A stretch of DNA of 64,000 nucleotides from Candidatus Fermentithermobacillaceae bacterium. Lineage in GTDB: Bacteria > Bacillota > Sulfobacillia > Fermentithermobacillales > Fermentithermobacillaceae. The notes beneath the pieces are model-generated. The model saw nothing but the letters and a program-made list of their open reading frames with translations, made no database searches and had not been told where the DNA came from. Both the position numbers and the translations under genes were made by a program. The stretch's first letter is position 1. Every line of letters starts with the position of its first letter. Location of the stretch: NCBI GenBank assembly GCA_012841375.1, contig DUUV01000044.1, positions 1-64,000 of the forward strand, written 5' to 3'. Below are positions 7,587 through 15,744 of the stretch, piece after piece.

Positions 7587-8930
7587 CTATTTCGAGAATT
7601 CCGCGCTCCTGGCCGATTTCTCCGCGTGCATGGCCGCGACCTGACTCTTCACTTCGGCCAGTCTGGAACCATCCAGCGGGTAGTATCTGAGGACGACAAG
7701 CGCCAGGACGATGGCCGCGGCGGGGATGAACGACATGAGTGCCCTGAGCCCCATGACGGCGGTGGCCGGCTGGACGGCAAGATTGGCGTCGTAGCCCGTG
7801 ATATCCAACACTCTTCCCATGATCACGGCGTTTATGGATATGCCAAGCCTTATCATGAACCCGTTGACGCCGAAGTACATGCCCTCCCGGCGAGAGCCGG
7901 TCTTGACTTCATCTTCGTCGGCGACATCCGCGATGAATACATCGAGCAACACCATGATCCCCGCCAACCCAAACGATAGAAACAGGCAGATGAGGACCCC
8001 CTGGACAAAAGTCTGCGCGAAGAAGAACGGGATCAGGCCGGCGCCGTAGAGCAAACTCGCCCTGATCATAGCCTTCTTGGGGCCGAGTCTCGAGGTTATC
8101 TTCCCCCAGACGTAGGCGAAAGGTATGGCCGTGACAAAGAGGGCTCCCAATAGAATAGACGTCTGGTTCTGGTCGGCGTTCAAGACGTACTTGGTGTAGA
8201 ACGGCACGACCGCCTGGAGTCCCACAAACGTGTACTGGATGAGCATTGCGGGGATGAGGTAGGTGACGAACGACTTGTTGATATAGGTAGCCTTTAGCGC
8301 CGCCATGAGTCCGAGGCCTTCGTCGCGAGCGAACTCAGGACGCTCCTTGGCGCCCCAAAGGGAAGCGTACATGGTGACCATTGAGATGGCGCCGAAGAGT
8401 ATCCCCATGGCCTTCCACCCTATGCTCGCCGACAATGCGCTGGGAAGGGCGACGCCCAAAATGAGGCCAATGATGCCGAGGATCTGGCGTACGGCCGATA
8501 CCCTCGCCCTGTCTTCCAGATTGGGGTACATCTCGGGAAACAACGCTGTCCAGTTCAGGACCACGATGGTGAACAGCCCGTCAAAGACAAATATGACCGC
8601 GAAGTAGTAGAGGTAGAGCGCCCTTGCTTCGCCGGCGGCGAAAGGCGGCATCCATAAGAGGGCGAAAGCCAGGCATAGGGGGAGAGTCAAGAACAGGATA
8701 TACGGGATTCTGCGCCCCCACCGGGTCCTGGTCTTGTCGGATATCTGCCCGAACAGAGGGTCGTTTACGGCGTTCCAGATACCGTACCAGGTCATGACGG
8801 TCATTATCATGGCCGAAGGGACCTTCAACACGTCCACGTAGTAGAAGATGGCGAATGCGCTCACCGTCTGCCCCAAGACGGAGGAGGAGAAGTTGCCCAG
8901 ACTGTACGCGAAGTCCTTCCACTTCTGCAA
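7587..8930 (-). CDS. GPH-family (glycoside/pentoside/hexuronide) sugar:cation symporter
   Basis: A 447-residue polytopic membrane protein with about 12 hydrophobic segments. The N-terminal FAYSLGNFSSSVLGQTVSAF and the loop NDPLFGQISDKTRTRWGRRIPY are diagnostic of the MelB/XylP-like GPH branch of the MFS. They correspond to the D-P-x-x-G-x-x-x-D cation-site region and the charged loop 2-3. The start is TTG at 8930, 8 nt after AGGAGG. It faces away from the deacetylase gene at 9060 and probably imports the disaccharide or glycoside processed by the adjacent GH4, deacetylase and kinase genes. Because it is not a PTS, imported sugar would arrive unphosphorylated. Confidence 0.88.
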   Translation of the reverse strand: MQKWKDFAYSLGNFSSSVLGQTVSAFAIFYYVDVLKVPSAMIMTVMTWYGIWNAVNDPLFGQISDKTRTRWGRRIPYILFLTLPLCLAFALLWMPPFAAGEARALYLYYFAVIFVFDGLFTIVVLNWTALFPEMYPNLEDRARVSAVRQILGIIGLILGVALPSALSASIGWKAMGILFGAISMVTMYASLWGAKERPEFARDEGLGLMAALKATYINKSFVTYLIPAMLIQYTFVGLQAVVPFYTKYVLNADQNQTSILLGALFVTAIPFAYVWGKITSRLGPKKAMIRASLLYGAGLIPFFFAQTFVQGVLICLFLSFGLAGIMVLLDVFIADVADEDEVKTGSRREGMYFGVNGFMIRLGISINAVIMGRVLDITGYDANLAVQPATAVMGLRALMSFIPAAAIVLALVVLRYYPLDGSRLAEVKSQVAAMHAEKSARSAEFSK

Positions 8931-9059
8931 TGAGACTACCTCCTATCAGAGAATCAAAGGCCGGCGCAGGAGGAAAACCGATCCATTCCTAGAAACTGTG
9001 AGACAAGATTCGAGGTGGACGAGCGGGTCTCCTCCGGTCCGCCTAAAGGAGAGGCAGCC

Positions 9060-9818
9060 ATGGATCTCAAGGACCTCATCCCTACCCCAAAACTGCTGGA
9101 AGCCAGGAACGTACTTGTGATATTCCCTCATCCCGACGACGCGGAACTTACATCAGGCGGCACCGTAGCGCTTTTGACGGCCAGGGGTGCCAAGGTGACT
9201 TACTGCTGCGCGACCGACGGCAGCATGGGCTCCTTTGACCCGGCCATGACCCGCCAGCGTGTCGCGGACATCCGCAAGAAGGAGCAGGAGGAAGCCGGGA
9301 GAATCCTCGGAGTCAAGGACATCCACTGGTTGGACTTCCCGGACGGTTTTCTGCCTGACGTCGAGACAGTCCGCCCAAAAATCGTGAGGGTCATTCGCCG
9401 CGTCAGGCCCGACTTCATCATTACGCTAGATCCGTGGCTCACCTACGAGGCCCATCCCGACCACAGGAAGACGGCCATGGCCGCGGTCGAAGCGGCTCTC
9501 TATGCGGCATTTCCGCTGGCTTATCCGGATGACGCCAAGGAAGGCCTGTCGCCTCACTCCGTGAAAGGCATTGCCCTGGCCGTCTCAAGCCACCCCAACA
9601 CCGTCATAGACATCACCGAGGCCTGGGACCGCAAGATGGCAGCGTGCCTGTGCCATAGATCCCAATTCCCTGAACACGTATGGAAGAATGTGTTCGCCCC
9701 GGTCCTCACGGCCAAATCTGCAGAGATAGGACGCAAGATCGGTGCGGCCTACGCGGAAGACTTTAAGGTAATGACGACGACGCACCTTCACATAATGGCC
9801 GACGCCTGGCGGATGTAA
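9060..9818 (+). CDS. PIG-L/LmbE-family N-acetyl-sugar deacetylase
   Basis: A 252-residue zinc-dependent deacetylase. AAAGGAGAGG precedes ATG 9060, so the track's 15-residue extension is unlikely. The metal-binding motif PHPDDAELTSGG lies at about 23-34 and the second His motif AHPDHRKTAM near 137. These match enzymes that remove the acetyl group from GlcNAc-containing substrates (archaeal diacetylchitobiose deacetylase, MshB, BshB). The gene is followed 16 bp later by a GH4 gene and then a sugar kinase. This layout resembles the ChbG-ChbF logic of chitobiose use, although ChbG is of a different fold. No bacillithiol or mycothiol genes are nearby, which favours a catabolic role. Confidence 0.85.
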   Translation: MDLKDLIPTPKLLEARNVLVIFPHPDDAELTSGGTVALLTARGAKVTYCCATDGSMGSFDPAMTRQRVADIRKKEQEEAGRILGVKDIHWLDFPDGFLPDVETVRPKIVRVIRRVRPDFIITLDPWLTYEAHPDHRKTAMAAVEAALYAAFPLAYPDDAKEGLSPHSVKGIALAVSSHPNTVIDITEAWDRKMAACLCHRSQFPEHVWKNVFAPVLTAKSAEIGRKIGAAYAEDFKVMTTTHLHIMADAWRM

Positions 9819-9834
9819 GCAAGGAGTGGAATCG

Positions 9835-11154
9835 ATGAAAGAGATCAAGTTGGCCATCCTTGGAGGCGGCTCTTCATACACTCCCGAGTTGCTTGACGGA
9901 GTCGCCAAACGGTATCTGGAGGGAGAGTTCCACGCCAAGGAAATCGTCATGGTAGATATCCCTGAGGGACGAGACCGCATGGAGACCGTCGCGTCCTTCG
10001 CCCGCCGGATGTTGTCCAAACGCGGCATGCCGTGCAGCCTGACGACGACGGTCAACCGGCGCGAAGCCTTCGACGGCGCGTCATTCGTCATCAGCCAGGT
10101 CAGGGTCGGCGGAATGCTTTCCAGACGGAAAGACGAGCACATCCCCCTGAAGCACGGGGTGATCGGCCAGGAGACAACGGGCGCCGGAGGGTTCGCCAAC
10201 GCCCTGCGGACCATCCCCGTGTCCCTCGAGTTCGCCAGAGAGATGCAGGACAGGTGTCCCGATGCCTGGCTCCTCAACTTCTCGAACCCCTCGGGACTCG
10301 TCACCGAGGCCCTCATACGTTACTCCGACACAAAAACATTCGGGCTGTGCAACGTACCCATCGGGATAAGGATGGGAGTGGCAAAGGCACTGGGCGTTCA
10401 ACCGTCGCAGGTGAGCATGGACGTGTCAGGGCTAAACCATCTGTCGTTCGTGACGGGGATATGGGTGGGCGACCATGATGCTACGGTAACGATCTTTGAC
10501 TCTCCCTTGTTTGATGAGTATCTCAAGATCGAGAAGTACGGCGCCCGTATGGGCAGGTTCCTAAAGCGGTTGCGCGTCATCCCGGCGAGTTACTTGTCTT
10601 ATTACTGGTGCACCGAAAGGGCACTGAGAGAGCAGTTGGACGATCTGTCCGGTGAGAAAGGGTCACGGGCGGACGAGGTTATGAGGATCGAAAGAGACCT
10701 CTTCCAGATGTATGCCAAGCCGGAGAACGCAGACCTCCCCGAGGCCCTCAAGAAGCGCGGCGGCGCGTACTACTCGGATGTAGCCCTGAACAGCATCTCG
10801 GCCATTGTCAACAACAGGCCGGTGGTGGAAGCGCTGAACGTGGTCAACCGGGGATCGGTTCCGGGGATTTCGGCCGGCTCGGTGGTTGAAGTGAGCTGCA
10901 TGGTAGACGCCCGCGGCCCCCACCCCCTGGCGCAGAAGCCTCTCCCGCCTGAGGTCATGGGCTTGGTGCAACAGGTAAAGGCGTACGAGAGCCTAACGGT
11001 GGAGGCTGCCGTGACCGGCGATATTGAAAAGGCCTTCTTCGCGCTCCTCAACCACCCACTGATACCGGGCGCCGACACGGCTCAGGCACTGCTCAAAGAC
11101 ATACTGGAGGCCAATAAGGACTACCTGCCCAGGTTCGCCGGGAAGGCGTTCTAG
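9835..11154 (+). CDS. GH4 family NAD-dependent glycosidase, copy 2 (6-phospho-beta-glucosidase-like)
   Basis: A 439-residue GH4 enzyme. AAGGAG 8 nt upstream selects ATG 9835; the track's GTG lies inside that Shine-Dalgarno sequence. The NAD motif LAILGGGSSYTPEL, core GQETTGAGGFANALRTIP and metal ligands Cys172 (FGLCNVPIG) and His202 (GLNHLSF) follow the classical GlvA/ChbF/LicH pattern, including the spacing. This makes it the more conventional of the two GH4 proteins here. It is translated right after the PIG-L deacetylase and before a BadF/NagK-type kinase, so a deacetylated amino-sugar disaccharide is a reasonable substrate. Whether the substrate is phosphorylated cannot be told from sequence. 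Confidence 0.92.
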   Translation: MKEIKLAILGGGSSYTPELLDGVAKRYLEGEFHAKEIVMVDIPEGRDRMETVASFARRMLSKRGMPCSLTTTVNRREAFDGASFVISQVRVGGMLSRRKDEHIPLKHGVIGQETTGAGGFANALRTIPVSLEFAREMQDRCPDAWLLNFSNPSGLVTEALIRYSDTKTFGLCNVPIGIRMGVAKALGVQPSQVSMDVSGLNHLSFVTGIWVGDHDATVTIFDSPLFDEYLKIEKYGARMGRFLKRLRVIPASYLSYYWCTERALREQLDDLSGEKGSRADEVMRIERDLFQMYAKPENADLPEALKKRGGAYYSDVALNSISAIVNNRPVVEALNVVNRGSVPGISAGSVVEVSCMVDARGPHPLAQKPLPPEVMGLVQQVKAYESLTVEAAVTGDIEKAFFALLNHPLIPGADTAQALLKDILEANKDYLPRFAGKAF

Positions 11155-11186
11155 GGCGCTTTCGAAGTGCATGAGGAGGGGACAAA

Positions 11187-12194
11187 GTGAGATACGCGCT
11201 CGGAGTTGACGGCGGAGCCACAAAAACCTTGGCCGTGGTCGGGGACGAGAGAGGACGCGTGCTCGGCGTTGGCCTGGGAGGCCCGACCAACTACCAGATG
11301 ACCGGCCTGGAGACGGCCATGCGGAATCTCGAGAGTGCCGTTTCGGCCGCCTTGTCTACGGCAGGTCTTGACATTACCTCCATCGGTCACGCGGTTTTCG
11401 GCCTGGCGGGGGCAGACTTCCCCATTGACTTCGAGAACTTCAACAAGGGGATCTCGGCTCTTTACCCAGGGCTCGATTTTCAGATAACGAATGACACCTG
11501 GGTCGGTTTCCGGGCGGGAACCGGGGCATCCTTCGGCGGAGTCGTCATTTCGGGCTCCGGGGCAAACTACGCCGCCGCGACGCCTGACGGCCGCAAGGTG
11601 ACCGGCCGGGGGATGGGATACGAATGGGGATCGGCGGGTGGAGCGGGTCTACTTATAAGGGATGCGATCCACTACGCTTTCCGCTCCCACGACGGCACAG
11701 GACCCAAGACCGGCCTGGAAGAGGCTGTCTTGAGCCTCCTCGGTTTCCCGAGCTACGACGACCTCTCCCTGTACATGTACCAACACCAGGGCCAGTTCGG
11801 CCAGATATTCACGAAAGCCGCCCAGATAGTCCCCGCCCTCTTTCAACTGGCCTTCCAGGGTGACCGCGTGGCCCAGGACATTTTGGTGCGGACGGGAGAG
11901 GCAATGGGCGAGATCATCGGAGGGCTGCTGGCGGGACTCGGGATGAGCCAGATCCCGGTCGACGTGGTGCTGGTCGGAAGCGTTTTTACCAAAGGGGTGT
12001 GCCCCCTCATGATATCGGCCATGAAGACGGCGTGCCAGCGCCTCGTGCCGCTGGCCGAGTTCAAGCCGGTTGAGATGGAGCCCGCCGGCGGGGCGTACCT
12101 GATGGCGCTGGAGGCCATGGGGATCCCGGGCGACGCCGTCCGCCAGGCGGTCATCGAGACGCTGGAGGAGCGGATGAAAGCTCTAGAGACCTAG
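11187..12194 (+). CDS. BadF/BadG/BcrA/BcrD-type ATPase, probable N-acetylglucosamine/glucosamine kinase
   Basis: A 335-residue ASKHA-superfamily kinase. GTG 11187 follows GAGGAGGGG. The phosphate-1 loop GVDGGATKTLAVVGDERG opens the protein. NDTWVGFRAG and VVISGSGANYAA follow, then a GYEWGSAGGAGLLIR glycine-rich stretch, as in mammalian NAGK, GspK and bacterial MurK-like kinases. The last gene of the plus-strand deacetylase-GH4-kinase operon, it likely phosphorylates the free amino sugar or the imported disaccharide. The benzoyl-CoA reductase activator branch is less likely because the Fe-S cysteines are absent. Substrate unverified. Confidence 0.82.
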   Translation: MRYALGVDGGATKTLAVVGDERGRVLGVGLGGPTNYQMTGLETAMRNLESAVSAALSTAGLDITSIGHAVFGLAGADFPIDFENFNKGISALYPGLDFQITNDTWVGFRAGTGASFGGVVISGSGANYAAATPDGRKVTGRGMGYEWGSAGGAGLLIRDAIHYAFRSHDGTGPKTGLEEAVLSLLGFPSYDDLSLYMYQHQGQFGQIFTKAAQIVPALFQLAFQGDRVAQDILVRTGEAMGEIIGGLLAGLGMSQIPVDVVLVGSVFTKGVCPLMISAMKTACQRLVPLAEFKPVEMEPAGGAYLMALEAMGIPGDAVRQAVIETLEERMKALET

Positions 12195-12290
12195 CCTTCC
12201 CCCCGCATACGACTCAATCGAGGATCGCGTGGGGCGGGCGAGTCCACGGTGGGCCGGCAACCCGGACTGCCCGATAAAAGCCTAATACAA

Positions 12291-12325
12291 GGGACCATCC
12301 TGTCCTGCCCGGACGGGATGGTCCC
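12291..12325. terminator. Strong hairpin between convergent kinase and grpE genes
   Basis: GGGACCATCC (12291-12300) pairs perfectly with GGATGGTCCC (12316-12325). The 15-nt loop can itself pair GTCC with GGAC. It sits between the ends of the plus-strand sugar kinase and minus-strand grpE. No clear T-run follows on either strand, so termination is inferred from position and stem strength. Confidence 0.5.
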
Positions 12326-12395
12326 TGAAAGTCAATGCGTTCCGGTCTCTCCGGCGCTTAGCCGGCGAGGCGAGCCAAGCCCTATGAAAGCCCGG

Positions 12396-13058
12396 CTACC
12401 GTATCACCTTCACTCTAGTGGCCCTGAGGACGGTTCCTCTGTACACGTACCCTGTCTGGAGCTCCTCTATCACAGTCCCGTGCTCGCCCCCGCCGTCCTC
12501 TGCCGCTACCGCTTCGTGGTATTCCGGGTTCATCACTTTGCCGACAGGCGATTCTATAGGTTCTACTCCCTCGCGGAGAAGCACATCCATGAGCTGCTTC
12601 CGTATCATGACGACACCTTTGTGGAAAGCATCGAAGTGAGCGTCTCCCGAATCGATTCCTTTCTCGGCAGCCTTGAGAAAACGCTCAAAGTTGTCCATCA
12701 CGTCAAGAAGCGCTTTCATGAAATCGCTCTTTTCTCGAAGAAGTCGGTCTTCGAAGTCCCGCTCGGTCCTTCTCCTGAATCCATCGAAATCCGCCTTGGT
12801 CCGGTTGTACTGGTCAAAAAGAGCCGTTGCCTTGGATTGCCAAGTATCCAGCTCAGAAGTGAGCCGCGCCGCTTCTTCGCTTGCGGCCTCAAGTTGTTCC
12901 TCCAGTTCGGCAACTCTTGCAGAGAGCTCCTGAACCTGGGCTCTGGGTTCGCCGCCGGCCTCCACTTTTTCAGCATGCTCCGCGGGAGCGGTCATGTCTT
13001 CAGGGCAGGTGCTTTCCTCTGGCCTATTGTCGCTATCGTCAACTGGCTTCTTATCCAC
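12396..13058 (-). CDS. grpE: GrpE nucleotide exchange factor
   Basis: A 220-residue co-chaperone that releases ADP from DnaK. An acidic N-terminal stretch of about 45 residues leads into a long coiled coil (QELSARVAELEEQLEAASEE). The conserved core YNRTKADFDGFRRRTERD, LLDVMDNFERFL and the C-terminal beta-domain VGKVMNPEYHEAV follow, ending GYVYRGTVLRATRVKV. It starts 18 bp after dnaK and is the last gene of hspR-dnaK-grpE. The order is unusual, since grpE precedes dnaK in most Bacillota, and no dnaJ follows. Confidence 0.95.
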   Translation of the reverse strand: MDKKPVDDSDNRPEESTCPEDMTAPAEHAEKVEAGGEPRAQVQELSARVAELEEQLEAASEEAARLTSELDTWQSKATALFDQYNRTKADFDGFRRRTERDFEDRLLREKSDFMKALLDVMDNFERFLKAAEKGIDSGDAHFDAFHKGVVMIRKQLMDVLLREGVEPIESPVGKVMNPEYHEAVAAEDGGGEHGTVIEELQTGYVYRGTVLRATRVKVIR

Positions 13059-13076
13059 TGCCTACCGCCCTTTCGA

Positions 13077-15014
13077 CTAGTGCTTGGGGTCTTCCGTATC
13101 CTTTTCCTTGAAGTCGGCGTCGTAGACATCGCCCTTAGGCTGATCCGACGCCCCTTCGCCGCCAGCCGCCTGGCCCTCGGTCCCCTGAGCTCCACCTTGA
13201 TTGGCCGCCGCCTGCCTGTACAGTTCCTCAGCCAGTTTGGCCGCTGAATCCCTCAAGTCCTCGGCAGCTTTCTTCAGCTCCTCGGTCGAGCCGGTCTTCA
13301 GGGTCTCCTTGGCGCTTTCTACGGCCTTTTCAACCTTGGCTTTCTCTTCCGCCGAGACCTTGTCTCCCGCGTCCTTCAGGCTCTTCTCCACGGTGTATAT
13401 CAAGTGCTCCAGGTTGTTCTTGGCGTCTATGGCCTCACGCTGCCTCTTATCTTCCTCGGCGTGCTTCTGGGCCTCCTCGACCAACCTGTCGACCTCTTCT
13501 CTCGGTAGCTGGGTTGAGGCCTTGATGGTGATGTTCTGCTCTTTGCCCGTACCCATATCCTTGGCCGTCACCTTGAGGATGCCGTTGGCATCGATATCGA
13601 AAGCTACCTCGATCTGCGGTACGCCTCTTGGAGCAGGTGGAATCCCGGTCAGCATGAAACGCCCCAAGGTCCTGTTATCCTTGGCCATCTGCCTCTCGCC
13701 CTGCAAGACATGGATCTCCACCTGGGTCTGAAAGTCAGCGGTGGTAGAGAACATCTGACTCTTGCGAACGGGGATCGTGGTGTTCCTCATGATAAGCGGC
13801 GTCGCCACGCCACCGTAGGTCTCCACGCCCAGCGTAAGAGGTGTAACATCCAGGAGTACGATATCCTTGACATCTCCTGCGAGAACCCCGCCCTGAATCG
13901 CGGCTCCCACGGCCACGACCTCGTCAGGGTTCACGCTGCGATTGGGTTCCTTACCGGTGAGCGACCGGACCAGCTCCTGAATGCGGGGCATCCGTGTGGA
14001 CCCGCCGACAAGGATAACCTCGTCCACGTCCTTCGCGTCAAGCTTGGCGTCGCTCAAGACCTGTCTGAACGGCTTGACGCACCGGTCCGTAAGGTCTGCG
14101 GTGAGTTCTTCGAACTTGGCCCTGGTCACTCGGACTTCCAGATGGAGGGGCTGCCCCTCCCTATCCGCCGAGATGAACGGGAGGCTGACGGTAGTCTCAA
14201 GTACCTGGGAAAGCTCGACCTTGGCCTTCTCAGAAGCTTCGATGAGTCTCTGTAGAGCGCGTCTATCCTTGCGGAGGTCAATGCCGTTCTCCTTCTGGAA
14301 CTCTGCCGCCACGTAGTCGACGATTTTCTGGTCATAGTCATCGCCGCCCAGGTGAGTGTCACCGGCGGTGGCGAGGACCTCCAGCACACCGTCGCCGACT
14401 TCCAGGAGAGACACGTCAAACGTCCCGCCGCCCAAATCCCAGACCAGGATCTTCTGGTTCTTCTTCTTGTCGATCCCGTAAGCCAGCGATGCCGCCGTAG
14501 GCTCGTTGATGATCCTGAGCACTTCGAGACCTGCGATGCGGCCCGCGTCCTTGGTGGCCTGGCGCTGGGCGTCATTGAAGTAGGCGGGGACTGTGATCAC
14601 CGCCTGAGTGACCGGTTCACCGAGATACTTCTCGGCATCTTCTTTCATCTTCCTAAGTATGTGGGCCGAGACCTCTTCGGGAGTTATCTCGTTGTCGATG
14701 CCCGGCAGATAGACACGCACCTCATCGTGCTTGCCCCTGCGGATCTGGTAGGGGATCCTGTTCCTCTCCAGCTCAACTTCATCGTACCTGCGGCCCATGA
14801 ACCTCTTGATCGAGAAAACTGTATTCTCTGGGTTGAGCACGCCCTGGCGCTTGGCCAGCTGCCCCACCATCTTCTCGCCCTTCTTGGAGAACCCGACCAC
14901 CGAAGGAGTGACCCTCGACCCTTCTGAGCTGATTATCACAGTAGGCTCGGAACCCTCCATCACGGCGATGACAGAGTTGGTGGTTCCCAGATCAATGCCG
15001 ACAACCTTGCCCAT
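13077..15014 (-). CDS. dnaK: Chaperone protein DnaK (Hsp70)
   Basis: A 645-residue Hsp70. ACGGAGG precedes ATG 15014 ([15 protein letters not shown]), so the track's 24-residue extension is discarded. All landmarks are present: the phosphate loop [26 protein letters not shown], the adenosine motif [26 protein letters not shown], the linker region [16 protein letters not shown] and the lidded C-terminus, which ends in a Gly/Ala-rich tail with EEK-type charged residues. The gap to hspR upstream is 130 bp and contains TTGAC direct repeats in the 5' leader. Regulation is probably by HspR rather than HrcA, as no CIRCE element was found. Confidence 0.97.
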   Translation of the reverse strand: MGKVVGIDLGTTNSVIAVMEGSEPTVIISSEGSRVTPSVVGFSKKGEKMVGQLAKRQGVLNPENTVFSIKRFMGRRYDEVELERNRIPYQIRRGKHDEVRVYLPGIDNEITPEEVSAHILRKMKEDAEKYLGEPVTQAVITVPAYFNDAQRQATKDAGRIAGLEVLRIINEPTAASLAYGIDKKKNQKILVWDLGGGTFDVSLLEVGDGVLEVLATAGDTHLGGDDYDQKIVDYVAAEFQKENGIDLRKDRRALQRLIEASEKAKVELSQVLETTVSLPFISADREGQPLHLEVRVTRAKFEELTADLTDRCVKPFRQVLSDAKLDAKDVDEVILVGGSTRMPRIQELVRSLTGKEPNRSVNPDEVVAVGAAIQGGVLAGDVKDIVLLDVTPLTLGVETYGGVATPLIMRNTTIPVRKSQMFSTTADFQTQVEIHVLQGERQMAKDNRTLGRFMLTGIPPAPRGVPQIEVAFDIDANGILKVTAKDMGTGKEQNITIKASTQLPREEVDRLVEEAQKHAEEDKRQREAIDAKNNLEHLIYTVEKSLKDAGDKVSAEEKAKVEKAVESAKETLKTGSTEELKKAAEDLRDSAAKLAEELYRQAAANQGGAQGTEGQAAGGEGASDQPKGDVYDADFKEKDTEDPKH

Positions 15015-15144
15015 ACACGCACCTCCGTTGACTGTCTGTTGACTGCATATCGATTGACCGCTGCGGACGTAACCTAGTCTTGACATGAGGAGCGAATCAG
15101 GCTCCCCAACACACTCTCACCGAATCGGCAACTTCCCAGGAGAG

Positions 15145-15561
15145 TCAGGTCTTCCGGCTCGATGGGCTCGGGGGTTTGGACCCACTACGAACACTCCCAC
15201 ACAACCCGAGCATACCACCCCATTCACCGCCCGGTTCCTCACCGTCGTCATCATCCGACGCGTCATTCGGGCCCGTCGCCGGGGGGTCGTCATCGGGTCC
15301 ATCACGCCCGCCATCCTCCATGGCCAGGATCACCCTCACACCCTGGAGGTTCACCCCTCTCTCTCTGCACAGATAGACGATCCTGGATAGAAGCCTGAGG
15401 TCATCGTCGGAGTAGAGGCGGATGTTTGATTCGGTTCTGAACGGGGATATGAGACCCTCATTCTCCACCTGCCGCAGAAACTGGGGGCTGGCGCCCAGGA
15501 GTCGCGCGGCCACGCTGATGGTGTACACAGGTTCCTTCGGACCGTGGAAGACCACATACAT
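15145..15561 (-). CDS. hspR: HspR-like MerR-family heat-shock repressor
   Basis: A regulator of about 138 residues with an N-terminal MerR-type winged helix: VYTISVAARLLGASPQFLRQVENEGLISPFRT, then NIRLYSDDDLRLLSRI and the RGVNLQGVRVIL helix. The motif ISVAA...LR.YE..GL..P and its linkage to dnaK are typical of HspR. A highly acidic, low-complexity tail (DGPDDDPPATGPNDASDDDD) follows. The start could be ATG 15561 or GTG 15555. The GTG is 8 nt after GGAGG and fits better, but the difference is two residues. The gene heads the hspR-dnaK-grpE operon, implying autoregulation. A classical HAIR palindrome was not seen. Confidence 0.85.
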   Translation of the reverse strand: MYVVFHGPKEPVYTISVAARLLGASPQFLRQVENEGLISPFRTESNIRLYSDDDLRLLSRIVYLCRERGVNLQGVRVILAMEDGGRDGPDDDPPATGPNDASDDDDGEEPGGEWGGMLGLCGSVRSGSKPPSPSSRKT

Positions 15562-15601
15562 CACCTCCCCTGCCAATACAACAAGAAACCTATTGGTCAC
15601 T

Positions 15602-15633
15602 GATAATTATCTTTATGTACGATGATAATTATC
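15602..15633. promoter_or_regulatory. Two identical GATAATTATC palindromes, candidate operator
   Basis: The 10-bp perfect palindrome GATAATTATC occurs at 15602-15611 and again at 15624-15633, centres 22 bp apart (two helical turns, same DNA face). The second overlaps the -10 of the hspR promoter and the first lies just downstream of the start point. This is a textbook repressor geometry. The sequence resembles Fur/PerR-type AT-rich half sites (GATAAT/ATTATC) more than the HspR HAIR consensus. It could also serve the divergent permease operon at 15745. Confidence 0.55.
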
Positions 15634-15650
15634 CTACCCTGAGGCGTCAA
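15622..15650 (-). promoter_or_regulatory. Sigma-A type promoter of hspR-dnaK-grpE
   Basis: On the minus strand TTGACG (15650-15645) and TATCAT (15627-15622) are separated by exactly 17 nt. This is near consensus on both hexamers and lies about 55 nt upstream of the hspR start. It is the best-matching vegetative promoter in the window and overlaps one of the two GATAATTATC palindromes. Confidence 0.65.
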
Positions 15651-15744
15651 CATATCTGCGAAGTGCGGTCAAGAGAAGGATACTCCCGCCATCAGGCCGA
15701 ATTGTCTCACAATCAGGAGGACCCGCGGGGAGGCCGATTCTCAC

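Noticed and set aside
12249-13247. 332-aa plus-strand ORF opposite grpE and the end of dnaK
   Set aside because: It is the complement of two conserved chaperone genes; GC-rich coding DNA commonly leaves such frames open.
15562-15744. HAIR or CIRCE heat-shock element near hspR
   Set aside because: Neither CTTGAGT-N7-ACTCAAG nor TTAGCACTC-N9-GAGTGCTAA could be found; only GATAATTATC pairs are present.
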